64,000 nt of DNA from Streptomyces lydicus (GTDB lineage: Bacteria; Actinomycetota; Actinomycetes; Streptomycetales; Streptomycetaceae): NCBI RefSeq assembly GCF_001729485.1, contig NZ_CP017157.1:6386001-6450000 (forward strand), given 5' to 3'. How positions within the stretch are numbered: position 1 is the stretch's first letter; each line of letters starts with the position of its first letter. The notes below the pieces were generated by a model. That model searched no databases. It had not been told where the DNA came from and was given only the letters and a program-made list of their open reading frames with translations. Shown piece by piece: positions 53,331 to 62,551 of the stretch. The position numbers and the translations under genes are program-made.

Positions 53331-55010
53331 TCATCCCTGCTTGGTGGGCGGCCGCGTGGTGGCGGTCTCGCGGTGGAGTGCGCCGATGTCCGCGCCGGCG
53401 CCGCCCGCGCCTGCTGTGGTGAGCGCTCCGCGTCGTACGCCGGTGCGCAGTTCCAGGGCCCAGTTGACGTCTTCCCGGGTGGGGCGGTCGCGGCCGGCGA
53501 GGTCGGCGGCGGTCCAGGCGACGCGCAGCACACGGTCGAGGCCGCGGGCGGTCAGGAGGCCGCATTCGAGGTCGCGTTCCGCCTGGGCGAGGGCGCCCGG
53601 GTGCACCTGCCAGCGGGTGCGGAGTTCGTGGCCGGGGACTTCGCTGTTGGTGTGCCAGGGGGTGCCGGCGAGGCGGGCCTCGGCGCGTTCGCGGGCGGCC
53701 TGTACGCGTGCGGCGACGGTCGCGGTGGATTCGGCGCTGCGGCCGAGGGTGACCAGTTCGGAGCGGGCGACGGGTTCCACGCAGATCCGTAGGTCCACGC
53801 GGTCCATCAGCGGGCCGGAGAGCCGGGAGCGGTAGCGGCGGATGGAGGACGGCCGGCATTCGCAGCCTCCGCCGGTGGTGCCGTGCCGTCCGCAGGGGCA
53901 GGGGTTGGCGGCGAGGGCCAGGAGGAAGCGGGCGGGCATCCGCAGCATGCCGGCGGCGCGGGCGACGACGACGTGGCCGGATTCCAGCGGCTGGCGCAGT
54001 GCGTCCAGGACACTCGGGCTGCACTCGGCGGCCTCGTCCACGAAGAGCACGCCGTGGTGGGCGAGGGAGACGGCTCCGGGGCGGGGCATTCCGCTGCCGC
54101 CGCCGACGAGGGACGCCATCGTCGCGGAGTGGTGCGGGGCGCAATAGGGCGGGCGGTGGACCAGCGGTTGTCCCGGTGGGAGGGTCCCGGCGACCGAGTG
54201 GACGGCGGTGACCTCCAGGGATTCCTTGGGGGTCAGGGGTGGCAGCAGGCCCGGGAGGCGTTCGGCGAGCATCGTCTTGCCGGCACCGGGCGGGCCCTTC
54301 AGAAAGATGTGGTGCCGTCCGGCGGCAGCCACTTCGAGGGCGCGGCGGGCGGTTTCCTGGCCTGCCACGTCGGCGAGGTCAGGGGTGTGCTCGCCCCGGG
54401 GCAGGCCGGCGCTGACGCCCGTACCGGGGACGAGCAGGCCGGCCAGCAGCGGGTCGGGGCGGCCCTCCTCGAGTGCGTCTTCCTCTTCGGGTACGGGTTC
54501 GTCGGCGAGCACGGCGATCAGCTGCCGCAGGCTGCGGACGCCGAGGACGGAGATGCCGGGGACGAGCGATGCCTCGGCGGCGGTCCGCTCCGGCACGACG
54601 ACCTGGCGGTATCCGGCGTCCGCGGCGGCGAGCACGGCGGGCAGCACGCCGCGGACGGGGCGGACACGGCCGTCGAGGCCGAGTTCGCCGATCATCATCA
54701 GGTCGGTGAGCTCGCGGGGGTCGAGTCGTTCGGCGGCGCCGAGGACGGCGCAGGCCACGGCGAGGTCGAATCCGCTGCCGCTCTTGGGGACGGAGGCCGG
54801 ACTGAGGCCGACGGTGAGCTTCTTCTGGGGCCATTCGGCGCCGGAGTTCGTCACGGCGGCGCGGACCCGGTCCCTGGATTCGATCAGGCTCTTGTCGGGG
54901 AGTCCGACGAGGGTGAAGGCGGCGACGCCGGGTTCCAGGTCGGCCTGGACCTCGACGACGACCCCTTCGACGCCGACCAGGGCGACGGAGCACGTGCGGG
55001 CGAATCCCAT
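53331..55010 (-). CDS. comM: ComM/YifB family Mg-chelatase-like AAA+ ATPase
   Basis: Branch-migration helicase of the YifB/ComM family, linked to transformation-type recombination. 559 residues: N-terminal ChlI-like domain, Walker A GPPGAGKT at 239-246, Walker B VLFVDEAAE near 321-329, a Cys-rich insertion (ANPCPCGRHGTTGGGCECRP) and a C-terminal Mg-chelatase lid. Its ATG shares one base with the stop of the YraN-like gene, and dprA follows after three bases, so yraN-comM-dprA form a tight operon. Confidence 0.93.
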   Translation of the reverse strand: MGFARTCSVALVGVEGVVVEVQADLEPGVAAFTLVGLPDKSLIESRDRVRAAVTNSGAEWPQKKLTVGLSPASVPKSGSGFDLAVACAVLGAAERLDPRELTDLMMIGELGLDGRVRPVRGVLPAVLAAADAGYRQVVVPERTAAEASLVPGISVLGVRSLRQLIAVLADEPVPEEEDALEEGRPDPLLAGLLVPGTGVSAGLPRGEHTPDLADVAGQETARRALEVAAAGRHHIFLKGPPGAGKTMLAERLPGLLPPLTPKESLEVTAVHSVAGTLPPGQPLVHRPPYCAPHHSATMASLVGGGSGMPRPGAVSLAHHGVLFVDEAAECSPSVLDALRQPLESGHVVVARAAGMLRMPARFLLALAANPCPCGRHGTTGGGCECRPSSIRRYRSRLSGPLMDRVDLRICVEPVARSELVTLGRSAESTATVAARVQAARERAEARLAGTPWHTNSEVPGHELRTRWQVHPGALAQAERDLECGLLTARGLDRVLRVAWTAADLAGRDRPTREDVNWALELRTGVRRGALTTAGAGGAGADIGALHRETATTRPPTKQG

Positions 55011-55624
55011 CAGGCCACCCCCCGTGCGTGCTGGACGACCGGGGCGCCGCGGGCCGGGATCAGGACGCCGATGACGTCGATGCGTACGCCTCCCGGTGGC
55101 GGGCCGCCGTGCCGTTCCAGCCAGCGCTCGGCCAGCAGGCGCAGTCGGGCGGTCTTCTGGGGACGGACGGCCGCCATGGGGTGTTCGTAGCGGCCGGCGC
55201 GACGGGTCTTGACCTCGCAGACCACCACGGCATCGCCGTCGGCCGCGACGATGTCGATCTCGCCCTCACGGCAGCGCCAGTTGCGGTCCAGGATGCGCAT
55301 GCCGGCTTCGGTGAGCCGTCGGGCGGCCAGGTCCTCGCCGTAGCGGCCCAGCGCGCGCCGCCGGATGTCAGCGGGTTTGGTGCCGGCCGGCCGGCTGGTC
55401 GCTGCGGCGGATGGGGCCGGTGCGGGTGGGGGCGCGGTGGGCGCGACGCCCGGTGGCCTGTTGTCTTCAGCGGCTCGTAAGTCCTGTCGTGGCCTGCTGC
55501 GGCGCCTTCCCTGCGCCCGGCCCGTGGGCTGCGTGCCGGTGTCGGCGCCGGCCGCCGGTTCGGGGCTCTGCCCGGGTGTCCGGGTGTCGTGTGCGGCCCT
55601 GTGGCCGGCCTGCGTGGTGTTCAT
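55010..55624 (-). CDS. yraN: YraN/UPF0102 family nuclease-like protein with N-terminal extension
   Basis: A 204-residue protein, compared with about 120 for typical UPF0102 members. Residues from about 90 on form the restriction-endonuclease-like fold: [16 protein letters not shown], the PD-(D/E)XK core [20 protein letters not shown]. The first 85 residues are Gly/Pro/Ala/Arg-rich and low-complexity. This extension is probably real, because the ATG at 55624 has GGAGGT eight bases upstream. The cellular role of the family is not established; operon partners suggest DNA processing. Confidence 0.88.
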   Translation of the reverse strand: MNTTQAGHRAAHDTRTPGQSPEPAAGADTGTQPTGRAQGRRRSRPRQDLRAAEDNRPPGVAPTAPPPAPAPSAAATSRPAGTKPADIRRRALGRYGEDLAARRLTEAGMRILDRNWRCREGEIDIVAADGDAVVVCEVKTRRAGRYEHPMAAVRPQKTARLRLLAERWLERHGGPPPGGVRIDVIGVLIPARGAPVVQHARGVA

Positions 55625-55899
55625 GCGGTACCACCTCCGCCACCGACTGTGACGCGGCCGGGCGGAGCTGTTGGATCTTGGTGGAGAACAGCCGGAATGT
55701 GGATAACTCGCTCACCCGGGCGGGTGAAGTCGCGGCCGTCCAGGCCCCGCGCACCTCGGCCGCCACGCCACGCCACACCCGCCGGAGGCCGGGGGCGCCA
55801 GCCCGGCCCCCCACCCCCGGACAGCAGCGGGCCGCGCTCGCCAGGCGTCTCGCGTGCCCGGCCGTCGCGCGGCCCGTCGTTCGTCGGCTCGCCGCCGGA

Positions 55900-56208
55900 T
55901 CAGCTCCCCGGCAGGTCCAGATCGCTCTTGTTCAGCTCTTCGATGTTCACGTCCTTGAACGTGAGGACGCGCACCTGCTTGACGAAACGGGCCGGGCGGT
56001 ACATGTCCCAGACCCAGGCGTCAGCCATCGACACCTCGAAGAAGACTTCACCCTGTACCGAGTGCACCTGCATCTCGTAGTCGTTGGTCAGGTAGAAGCG
56101 ACGCTCGGTCTCGATCACATATTTGAACAGTCCGACGACGTCGCGGTACTCCCGGTAGAGCTTCAGCTCCATCTCGGTCTCGTACTTTTCGAGGTCCTCG
56201 GCGCTCAT
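55900..56208 (-). CDS. DUF2469 domain protein
   Basis: A 102-residue conserved actinobacterial protein (MSAEDLEKYETEMELKLYRE, FYLTNDYEMQVHS, VWDMYRPARFVKQVRVLTF). It is acidic and soluble with no catalytic motif I recognise. Start ATG 56208 has AAGGGGAT upstream. Position next to the Nudix and SipZ genes is conserved in streptomycetes. Function unknown. Confidence 0.9.
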   Translation of the reverse strand: MSAEDLEKYETEMELKLYREYRDVVGLFKYVIETERRFYLTNDYEMQVHSVQGEVFFEVSMADAWVWDMYRPARFVKQVRVLTFKDVNIEELNKSDLDLPGS

Positions 56209-56246
56209 GGCAGATCCCCTTCAGCCGTGCGTCCCCCTATTGTGCG

Positions 56247-56771
56247 TCAGACCCTCTCGGTCTCCAGGTGCACCGGCGCACTCGGGGGCCCATCGTCGAG
56301 CAGCGTGCGCAGCAGCTCGGCGAGTCTGGTCGGATACACCGTCTCATGGGACGCCGACAGTTCCTCCGAAGTCCACCACCTCAGTCCCGAAACGCTGCGT
56401 CGTTCCAGGTCGGTGTGGCCGGCGGTGTCGGTGGCCGTCCGGTCGGTGCGGGCCAGGTAGTACCACTCGTCCTGCTCCCAGCGCCGCCCGTCGAAGGGGA
56501 AGGCGCAGTGGCGCTTCCACAGGACGGGACCCAGCGCGACGTCGGTGATACCGGTTTCCTCGGCCAGCTCCCGGCGCGCGGCCTCTTCGCGCGTCTCGTC
56601 GCCTTCCAGGCCGCCGCCGGGCGTGAACCACCACGTCTCGCCCGGCCGGGCCGGTTCGTATCCGTGGAGCAGCAGGATCCGGTCGTCCGGATCGAGCAGC
56701 ACGACGCGGGACACCTGGCGGACGGCTGCCGGCTCCGACCGGGTGCGGTCGCGCTCCGGCTGCTCAGTCAC
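56247..56771 (-). CDS. Nudix hydrolase
   Basis: A 174-residue hydrolase of nucleoside diphosphates linked to another moiety. The Nudix box is complete (GGLEGDETREEAARRELAEE then TGI), matching GX5EX7REUXEEXGU. Preceding FTPGGG is typical. The start is the GTG at 56771, overlapping the sipZ stop by 8 bases, so it belongs to the sipZ operon. The substrate is unknown. Confidence 0.9.
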   Translation of the reverse strand: MTEQPERDRTRSEPAAVRQVSRVVLLDPDDRILLLHGYEPARPGETWWFTPGGGLEGDETREEAARRELAEETGITDVALGPVLWKRHCAFPFDGRRWEQDEWYYLARTDRTATDTAGHTDLERRSVSGLRWWTSEELSASHETVYPTRLAELLRTLLDDGPPSAPVHLETERV

Positions 56772-57492
56772 GCGGGCGCGCCTTGCGCCGGGCGAGGGGC
56801 CCGTAGGCCGCTCCGCCGAGGATGAGGACCGCGCCGGCGACGACGGCGAGGGTGATCGGCTGGATCGGGCCGGGCTGGGAGGTGCCGCCGGGGAGGGCGG
56901 AGAAGGCGGCCGGGCGCTGCATCACGCCGACGCTTCCCAGCGGCCAGGCGCGGGCGTCGACGCGGGCCTGGACGGCGCGGCGGGAGACCGCCCCGTGGTC
57001 GCCGTCGGTGAGGTGGACCCGGGAGTCGAGGGAGTCGCTGCGGTGGTCACCGAGCAGGAACAGCTGACCGGCCGGGACCTTCGCCTTGAAGCCGATGGGC
57101 GAGGCAGGGCCGCTGCCCTGCAGATACGGTTCGTCGATCGGGGTGCCGTTAACCGTCAGCAGGCCGCGCTTGGTGCAGCAGGAGACCTTGTCGCCGCCGA
57201 CGCCGACGACGCGCTTGACCATCGGCAGGGCGCCCCACACGGAGTCCTTGAAGACGACGACGTCGCCGCGGCGTATCTCGGAGCCGTCCACCTTCTCGGC
57301 GATGACCCGGGCGCCGGGCGCGATCGTCGGTGACATCGAATCCGTCGGCACCGTATAGGGGCGGTAGATCAGCGCCGCCCACACGAAGCCGCCCAGGAAC
57401 AGCGCACAGCCGAGGGCCACGGCCAGACCGGACAGCGCACTGCCCGTCGTCCGGCCGCGGCCGTCGGTCCTGCGTTCCGTACTGCTGCTCAT
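56764..57492 (-). CDS. sipZ: Type I signal peptidase, SipZ-like
   Basis: Releases exported proteins by cutting their signal peptides. 242 residues with an N-terminal helix (SGLAVALGCALFLGGFVWAAL), the Ser nucleophile in PTDSMSPT, the Lys base in MVKRVVGVGGD, box E LLGDHRSDSLDSR and a C-terminal membrane segment (TLAVVAGAVLILGGAAYGP) before a basic tail. The ATG at 57492 is preferred to a GTG at 57504. It overlaps the Nudix gene; in S. lividans sipZ starts a separate transcript from sipW-Y. Confidence 0.93.
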   Translation of the reverse strand: MSSSTERRTDGRGRTTGSALSGLAVALGCALFLGGFVWAALIYRPYTVPTDSMSPTIAPGARVIAEKVDGSEIRRGDVVVFKDSVWGALPMVKRVVGVGGDKVSCCTKRGLLTVNGTPIDEPYLQGSGPASPIGFKAKVPAGQLFLLGDHRSDSLDSRVHLTDGDHGAVSRRAVQARVDARAWPLGSVGVMQRPAAFSALPGGTSQPGPIQPITLAVVAGAVLILGGAAYGPLARRKARPRD

Positions 57493-57542
57493 CCCAGCTC
57501 CCACCCCGCGGACCGGCCGCGTCGAAGATCCGGGACGGCACC

Positions 57543-58526
57543 TTACCTGGGGTTACGCCCCGCGGTCAGCCTCCGGCGACGCCACATCACGATCGGCACC
57601 GCGCCGGCCAGTCCGAGGGCGGCCGGAGCCGCCGCCATTGCCTTGTTGATCCCGGGCTGGTCGAAAGTGTCCGGTACCGGCAGGGTCGCCCAGCGGTTGA
57701 TGGGCCAGGCGATGGTGAATGCCCGGCCGACGACCTCGTCCTCCGAGACCGTGCCGTTGCCCTTGAGGTTCTGGTGGTAACGGGAGTCGAGGGAGTCGTC
57801 GCGGTGGTCGCCCATCACCCAGATCCGGCCCTTGGGGACGTGGATCGGGCCGAAGGCGCGGTCACCGCACGGGGTGGCGCCGGGGAAGATGTACGAGTCC
57901 TCCTTGAGCGCCTTGCCGTTGACCTTGACCGGGCCGCTGCCGTGGCACTCGACGGTGTCGCCGCCGACCGCGATGACCCGCTTGATCAGGTCCTTCTCCT
58001 CGGCCGAGGGCATCAGGCCGATGAAGCTGAGGACCTTCTGGACCGGGTTCGGCTCGGGGGTGGGGGTCTCGTTCAGCCAGCCGCCCGGGTCGTGGAAGAC
58101 GACGACCTCGCCGCGTTGCGGCTTGGAGCCGAACCACGGCGTCAGCTTGTCGACCAGCACCCGGTCCCCGCGCTGCAGGGTGTCCTGCATCGAGTCGGAG
58201 GGGATGGAGAACGCCTGCACCAGGAACGTCTTGATCAGCAGCGCGAGGAGCAGGGCGATGCCGATGAGGATCGGCAGCTCCTTCCAGAAGGCACGCGGCT
58301 TCTTGGCCTTCTTCATGCTGCCGCCCGCCTCCTCGCCCGATGCTGGGTCCAACGTATCGGACGTGCCGGAAGTGCCGGGCTTGTCCAGCGGCACCGAGCC
58401 CTGCGGCTCCGACTGTGACTGTGAGCGTGACCCATGCACGGAACTCGCCGCCGACTGCTCACCGCGCCCTGCCGGCTCCTCGGGCTCTTCCGTTCCGGAC
58501 CGCGCGCCGACCGCCAAGTCCCCCAC
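57543..58526 (-). CDS. sipY: Type I signal peptidase, SipY-like
   Basis: A 327-residue paralogue. A 65-residue hydrophilic N-terminal stretch precedes the helix ELPILIGIALLLALLIKTFL. Ser is in IPSDSMQDT, Lys in LIKRVIAVGGD, box E in MGDHRDDSLDSR, and a C-terminal segment (APAALGLAGAVPIVMW) precedes RRRR. Start GTG 58526 has GAGGAG upstream. The 3' end of sipX runs 68 bases past this start. Confidence 0.94.
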   Translation of the reverse strand: MGDLAVGARSGTEEPEEPAGRGEQSAASSVHGSRSQSQSEPQGSVPLDKPGTSGTSDTLDPASGEEAGGSMKKAKKPRAFWKELPILIGIALLLALLIKTFLVQAFSIPSDSMQDTLQRGDRVLVDKLTPWFGSKPQRGEVVVFHDPGGWLNETPTPEPNPVQKVLSFIGLMPSAEEKDLIKRVIAVGGDTVECHGSGPVKVNGKALKEDSYIFPGATPCGDRAFGPIHVPKGRIWVMGDHRDDSLDSRYHQNLKGNGTVSEDEVVGRAFTIAWPINRWATLPVPDTFDQPGINKAMAAAPAALGLAGAVPIVMWRRRRLTAGRNPR

Positions 58527-59550
58527 ATCTGCTCCTCACTCCACGGACTCGCCCACCCGTCAACCGGTGCAGGCCCACCACTCCCATAACGAGCGGGAGT
58601 TCCGCAGGGGTCGGGAGTACGGTCAAACTCTCGGGTGACACCCTATGCGGCACACCCGCCGCGGACGCCTTGGCGCCCGGCGCGTCGTGGACGGTCGCAA
58701 ATGTGTCGGGCTCTTCGAGGCGCCGCCAGTGGCTGAACGGCCAGGCGATCACCACGGCGCGGCCCACGACGCTGTCCTCCGAGACCGTGCCACGGTACGG
58801 CTCGTCGAGGTGGAAGCGCGAATCCGCGGAGTCCGAACGGTGGTCGCCCATCACGAAGATCCGCCCGGTGGGGACGTTCACGGTGAACTTCAGCTGGGAG
58901 GGCGGGTTGCCCGGGTGGACGTACGGTTCGGTCAGCGGGTTGCCGTTGACGGTGACCCGGCCCTGCTTGTCGCAGCACTTGACGGTGTCGCCACCGACCG
59001 CCACCACGCGCTTGATCAGGTCCTGCTCATCGGCCGACGGCAGCAACCCGATGAAGGTCATGGCGTCCTTGACGGGCTGGAACGCGCCGCTGTCCCCGGT
59101 GGGCTGGTGCTGTTCGCCCTTGAGCCAGCCGCCGGGGTCCTTGAAGACGACGACATCGCCCCGTGCGGGCTTGGAGCCGAACCACGGGGTGAGCTTGTCG
59201 ACCAGCACCCGGTCGCCGATCCTGATCGTCTGTTCCATGGAGCCGGACGGGATGACGAACGCCTGGACCAGGAAGGTCTTCAGGACCAGGGCGATGGCCA
59301 GCGCCACGCCGACAAGGATGGGGATTTCCTTGAGGTAGGAGCGCTGCCTGCGGCGCTTGATGCGCTTGGCCTGGCGCCGCCGCTCGGCCCGTCCGCCGGT
59401 CGGGGGCCGACGGGGCGTCGTGCCGCCGCCGCGGCCGTCGGGCTCGCGGGCGTCTCCGGGCGCCGGGGCACCGTCGTACGCGCCCCCGCCCTCGCGCTCC
59501 GGCCCGTCCTCGCCCTGCCGCCCGTGGCGGGGGCGCCCGCGGCTACCCAC
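58459..59550 (-). CDS. sipX: Type I signal peptidase, SipX-like, with long C-terminal tail
   Basis: A 363-residue paralogue with a 70-residue hydrophilic N-terminus, membrane helix IPILVGVALAIALVLKTFLV, Ser in IPSGSMEQT, Lys in LIKRVVAVGGD and box E MGDHRSDSADSR. After the usual C-terminal hydrophobic part (LPLVMGVVGL) the frame continues for about 30 Arg/Gly-rich residues into sipY, overlapping it by 68 bases. A tail this long looks unusual for the family. Starts at GTG 59550, overlapping the sipW stop by 8 bases. Confidence 0.92.
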   Translation of the reverse strand: MGSRGRPRHGRQGEDGPEREGGGAYDGAPAPGDAREPDGRGGGTTPRRPPTGGRAERRRQAKRIKRRRQRSYLKEIPILVGVALAIALVLKTFLVQAFVIPSGSMEQTIRIGDRVLVDKLTPWFGSKPARGDVVVFKDPGGWLKGEQHQPTGDSGAFQPVKDAMTFIGLLPSADEQDLIKRVVAVGGDTVKCCDKQGRVTVNGNPLTEPYVHPGNPPSQLKFTVNVPTGRIFVMGDHRSDSADSRFHLDEPYRGTVSEDSVVGRAVVIAWPFSHWRRLEEPDTFATVHDAPGAKASAAGVPHRVSPESLTVLPTPAELPLVMGVVGLHRLTGGRVRGVRSRCGGLGGRRAVRNGRARGAGRAR

Positions 59551-60292
59551 GAGGGCCTGCCGCGGCGGGTATCGGGGCGGACAGCGTGCGCCAGCGGCTG
59601 ATCGGCCAGGTGATCAGGTCGGCGCGGCCGATGACCTCGTCCACGGGGACCGTGCCGCCGCCCGGGTCGCCGAGGTGGTCGCGGGAGTCGCTGGACCGGG
59701 CACGGTGATCGCCCATGACCCACAGCTTCCCCTCGGGCACCACGATGTCGAACGTCACCGAGGACGGCGCGTCCCCGGGATGGAGATAGCCCTCGCGCAC
59801 GGCCTCACCGTTCACTTCGATCCGCCCCCGTTCGTCGCAGCAGGTCACATGGTCGCCGCCGATGCCGATCACGCGCTTGACGTAGTCGGTCTCGGCAGGC
59901 CGGGCCAGGCCCAGCGCCGCGCCGGTCGCACGCAGCAGCCCCGTGACGGGATTCTCCCCCTGCTCCCTGTGAACGAACGACCCGGTGCCGTCGAACACCA
60001 CGACGTCGCCCCGTGCCGGCTGGTTGCCGAAACGGTACGCCAGCTTGTTGACCAGCACCCGGTCCCCGATCTGCAGGGTGTTCTCCATGGAGGAGCTGGG
60101 GATCAGGAAGGGCTGCGCGACGAACGCGCTGAGCAGCAGCACGAACGCCAGGCACAGCGCGAGCAGGGTGGCCGGCCGATGGCGCAGCCCGGCCAGACGA
60201 GCGGTGAAACGCGCGAAGCGCGACCCCTGCTCCGGCCCCTGGTCGGGGGCGGGAGAGGGATCGCGCTCCGTGAGTTGTACGTCGGTGTCCAT
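59543..60292 (-). CDS. sipW: Type I signal peptidase, SipW-like
   Basis: A 249-residue paralogue, first of the four tandem genes. N-terminal helix LLALCLAFVLLLSAFVAQ, Ser in IPSSSMENT, Lys in YVKRVIGIGGD and box E MGDHRARSSDSR. Unlike the other three there is no C-terminal membrane segment. The start is ATG 60292. rplS lies upstream with a weak terminator between. Confidence 0.93.
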   Translation of the reverse strand: MDTDVQLTERDPSPAPDQGPEQGSRFARFTARLAGLRHRPATLLALCLAFVLLLSAFVAQPFLIPSSSMENTLQIGDRVLVNKLAYRFGNQPARGDVVVFDGTGSFVHREQGENPVTGLLRATGAALGLARPAETDYVKRVIGIGGDHVTCCDERGRIEVNGEAVREGYLHPGDAPSSVTFDIVVPEGKLWVMGDHRARSSDSRDHLGDPGGGTVPVDEVIGRADLITWPISRWRTLSAPIPAAAGPRG

Positions 60293-60350
60293 CGGGCCCA
60301 GAGCCTATCCGGCCAAGTCCGGACACCGGACGCGAGAGGGGCTTTGCGTT

Positions 60351-60376
60351 GCCCGGGCGCAAAAAATCGGGCCCGG
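60351..60376 (-). terminator. Hairpin after rplS
   Basis: 7-bp stem (60351-60357 and 60370-60376) with a loop that contains six consecutive A on the plus strand, i.e. a U-run in the loop of the minus-strand RNA. Weak; may only partly stop transcription before sipW. Confidence 0.4.
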
Positions 60377-60388
60377 GAACCGCTCGGC

Positions 60389-60736
60389 TCAGCGCTCGCG
60401 CTTCTCCTTGATCTTGGCGGCCTTGCCGCGCAGCTCGCGCAGGTAGTACAGCTTGGCGCGACGGACGTCACCGCGGGTCACGAGCTCGATCTTCTCGACG
60501 ATCGGGGTGTGCACGGGGAAGGTGCGCTCGACGCCGACGGAGAAGCTGACCTTGCGGACCGTGAAGGTCTCGCGCACGCCGGCGCCCTGGCGACGGATGA
60601 CAACGCCCTTGAACTGCTGCACACGGGAGCGGTTGCCCTCGATGACGCGGACGTGGACGTTGATGGTGTCACCCGGGCGGAAGGCCGGGATGTCGCTGCG
60701 CAGCGACGCGGCGTCGACGGAGTCGAGAAGGTGCAT
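60389..60736 (-). CDS. rplS: 50S ribosomal protein L19
   Basis: Large-subunit protein of 115 residues at the subunit interface. [36 protein letters not shown] and [20 protein letters not shown] are typical of the family. Starts at ATG 60736. It follows trmD after 134 bases holding a 7-bp hairpin (60754-60775). Confidence 0.97.
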   Translation of the reverse strand: MHLLDSVDAASLRSDIPAFRPGDTINVHVRVIEGNRSRVQQFKGVVIRRQGAGVRETFTVRKVSFSVGVERTFPVHTPIVEKIELVTRGDVRRAKLYYLRELRGKAAKIKEKRER

Positions 60737-60870
60737 GACCTACTGCTTTCTTCGTTGATGCCACAGGTCATCAACGGGATATCGGAAAGAGGATGTTCGG
60801 GTGCCGCCTCGTCGGGCGGGCGTCGTTCCCCCTGTGGCAGGGGCGCACGCCGGACGCAGACAACAGCGGC

Positions 60871-61680
60871 CTATTCTTCCACGGCCTCGCTCGTACGCCC
60901 AAATCGGCCGTCCTCGCGCTGTGACCAGCCCAGCGCCGCGAGCATCGCGCGGTCGTGTTTGTCGAACGCGGCGGGGTCGGCCCGCTCGATCAGATCGGGC
61001 CGGTTGCGGTCGGTACGGCGGAACGCCTCGTCGCGGCGCCAGCGGGCGATCTTGCCGTGGTGGCCGCTGACCAGCACCTCCGGGATCGTTCGGCCGCGCC
61101 ACTCCGGGGGCTTGGTGTAGACGGGGCCCTCCAGGAGGTCGGCCATCGCGCCGGGTGCGAAGGAGTCGTCCTGGTGGGAGGCGGCGTTGCCGAGGACGCC
61201 GGGCAGCAGCCGGGCCACGGCCTCGACCATGACCAGTACCGGGGCCTCGCCGCCGGCCAGGACGTAGTCGCCGATGGAGACCTCGCGGACGTCGAGGCGG
61301 TCGCCGTACTCCTCGATGACGCGGCGGTCGATGCCCTCGTAGCGGGCCGGGGTGAACACCAGCCAGGGCTTGGCGGAGAGTTCCACGGCGAGCTGCTGGG
61401 TGAACGGCTCGCCGCTGGGGGTGGGGACGACGACGACCGGTTCGCCCTCGCCGGAGGCCAGCACGGAATCGAGCGCCTCGCCCCAGGGCTCGGGCTTCAT
61501 GACCATGCCGGGGCCGCCGCCGTAGGGGGTGTCGTCGACGGTGTTGTGCTTGTCGTGGGCCCACTGCCGCAGGTCGTGGATGCGTACGTCGAGCTGTCCG
61601 CGGGCCCGGGCCTTGCCGACGAGGGAGACGTTCAGCGGTTCGAGGTACTCGGGGAAGATCGTGACGATGTCGAGCCGCAT
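60871..61680 (-). CDS. trmD: tRNA (guanine-N1)-methyltransferase
   Basis: Methylates G37 of tRNAs to prevent frameshifting. The 269-residue SPOUT enzyme has [32 protein letters not shown], the knot segment ARYEGIDRRVIEEYGD, SIGDYVLAGGE and a C-terminal helical domain. The ATG at 61680 shares one base with the rimM stop (TGATG). Confidence 0.97.
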   Translation of the reverse strand: MRLDIVTIFPEYLEPLNVSLVGKARARGQLDVRIHDLRQWAHDKHNTVDDTPYGGGPGMVMKPEPWGEALDSVLASGEGEPVVVVPTPSGEPFTQQLAVELSAKPWLVFTPARYEGIDRRVIEEYGDRLDVREVSIGDYVLAGGEAPVLVMVEAVARLLPGVLGNAASHQDDSFAPGAMADLLEGPVYTKPPEWRGRTIPEVLVSGHHGKIARWRRDEAFRRTDRNRPDLIERADPAAFDKHDRAMLAALGWSQREDGRFGRTSEAVEE

Positions 61681-62225
61681 CAGCTGTCCTCGCGGCTGGA
61701 GGCGATCTCGGCCTGGCTCTCGTCGAGGAGACCGGGCGGCGGCTCGATGACCGCGCGCTGCTCCTCCAGGTCGATCTCCGGAACGATCTCGGCGACGAAC
61801 GGGATCATCACCTCGCTGCCGTCGGGCCGCTCGACGATCAGCAGGTCCTGGTACGGCAGGTGGGAGATCTCGCGGATCCGGCCGACGGCGGTGCCGTCGC
61901 GGGTGACGACGTCGAGGTCGATCAGCTGGTGGTCGTAGAACTCCTCGGGGTCCTCGGGGACCTCCTCGGGGTCGACCTCCGCGATCAGCAGGGTGTTGCG
62001 CAGCGCCTCGGCGGCCGTGCGGTCGCCGACGCCCTCGAAGCGCAGCAGCAGCCTGCCGCTGTGCACCCGGCCGGTCGTGATGGTCAGCGGCCCGACGGAG
62101 GAGGGTTCGGTGGCGAGGACGGCTCCCGGGGCGAGCCGCAGTTCGGGCTCGTCGGTGCGGACCTCTACGGTGACCTCGCCCTTGATGCCGTGGGCGCGAC
62201 CGATTCGGGCAACTACCAGCTGCAC
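61680..62225 (-). CDS. rimM: Ribosome maturation factor RimM
   Basis: Assembles the 30S head by binding S19. 181 residues with an N-terminal RimM beta-barrel ([20 protein letters not shown]) and a C-terminal PRC-barrel ([37 protein letters not shown]). Starts at the GTG at 62225; coupled to trmD. A large hairpin separates it from khpA. Confidence 0.95.
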   Translation of the reverse strand: MQLVVARIGRAHGIKGEVTVEVRTDEPELRLAPGAVLATEPSSVGPLTITTGRVHSGRLLLRFEGVGDRTAAEALRNTLLIAEVDPEEVPEDPEEFYDHQLIDLDVVTRDGTAVGRIREISHLPYQDLLIVERPDGSEVMIPFVAEIVPEIDLEEQRAVIEPPPGLLDESQAEIASSREDS

Positions 62226-62256
62226 TGCGCAATTCCTTCTGTGCGGTCCACGGCAA

Positions 62257-62292
62257 CGGGCCGGGGACGGCTCGAAAGCCCTCCCCGGCCCG
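62257..62292 (-). terminator. Hairpin between khpA and rimM
   Basis: 11-bp outer stem (62257-62267 and 62282-62292) and a 4-bp inner stem with CGAA loop after one mismatch. Strong enough to reduce transcription from the rpsP-khpA part into rimM-trmD. Confidence 0.7.
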
Positions 62293-62309
62293 AGCCGGTG
62301 TTCAACTTG

Positions 62310-62549
62310 TCAGTGGACCTGGTCCACGTCGACGAGGTCGACGCGGATGCCACGGCCACCGATGGCGCCGACGACGGTCCGCAGCGCGCGGGCGGTGCGG
62401 CCGTTGCGGCCGATCACCTTGCCGAGGTCGTCGGGGTGGACCCGGACCTCCAGCACCCGTCCGCGGCGCAGGGTGCGCGAAGCCACCTGCACGTCATCGG
62501 GGTTGTCGACGATGCCCTTGACGAGGTGCTCGAGGGCTTCCTCGAGCAT
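62310..62549 (-). CDS. khpA: KH-domain RNA-binding protein
   Basis: A 79-residue protein, essentially one KH domain (RVHPDDLGKVIGRNGRTARA with the GXXG loop GRNG). KhpA-type proteins bind RNA, often with KhpB/Jag. Starts two bases after the rpsP stop. Confidence 0.94.
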   Translation of the reverse strand: MLEEALEHLVKGIVDNPDDVQVASRTLRRGRVLEVRVHPDDLGKVIGRNGRTARALRTVVGAIGGRGIRVDLVDVDQVH

Positions 62550-62551
62550 GC

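Noticed and set aside
55625..55899. Possible small gene between DUF2469 and yraN
   Set aside because: Open frames there lack a ribosome binding site and recognisable features. It is better read as the leader of the yraN-comM-dprA operon.
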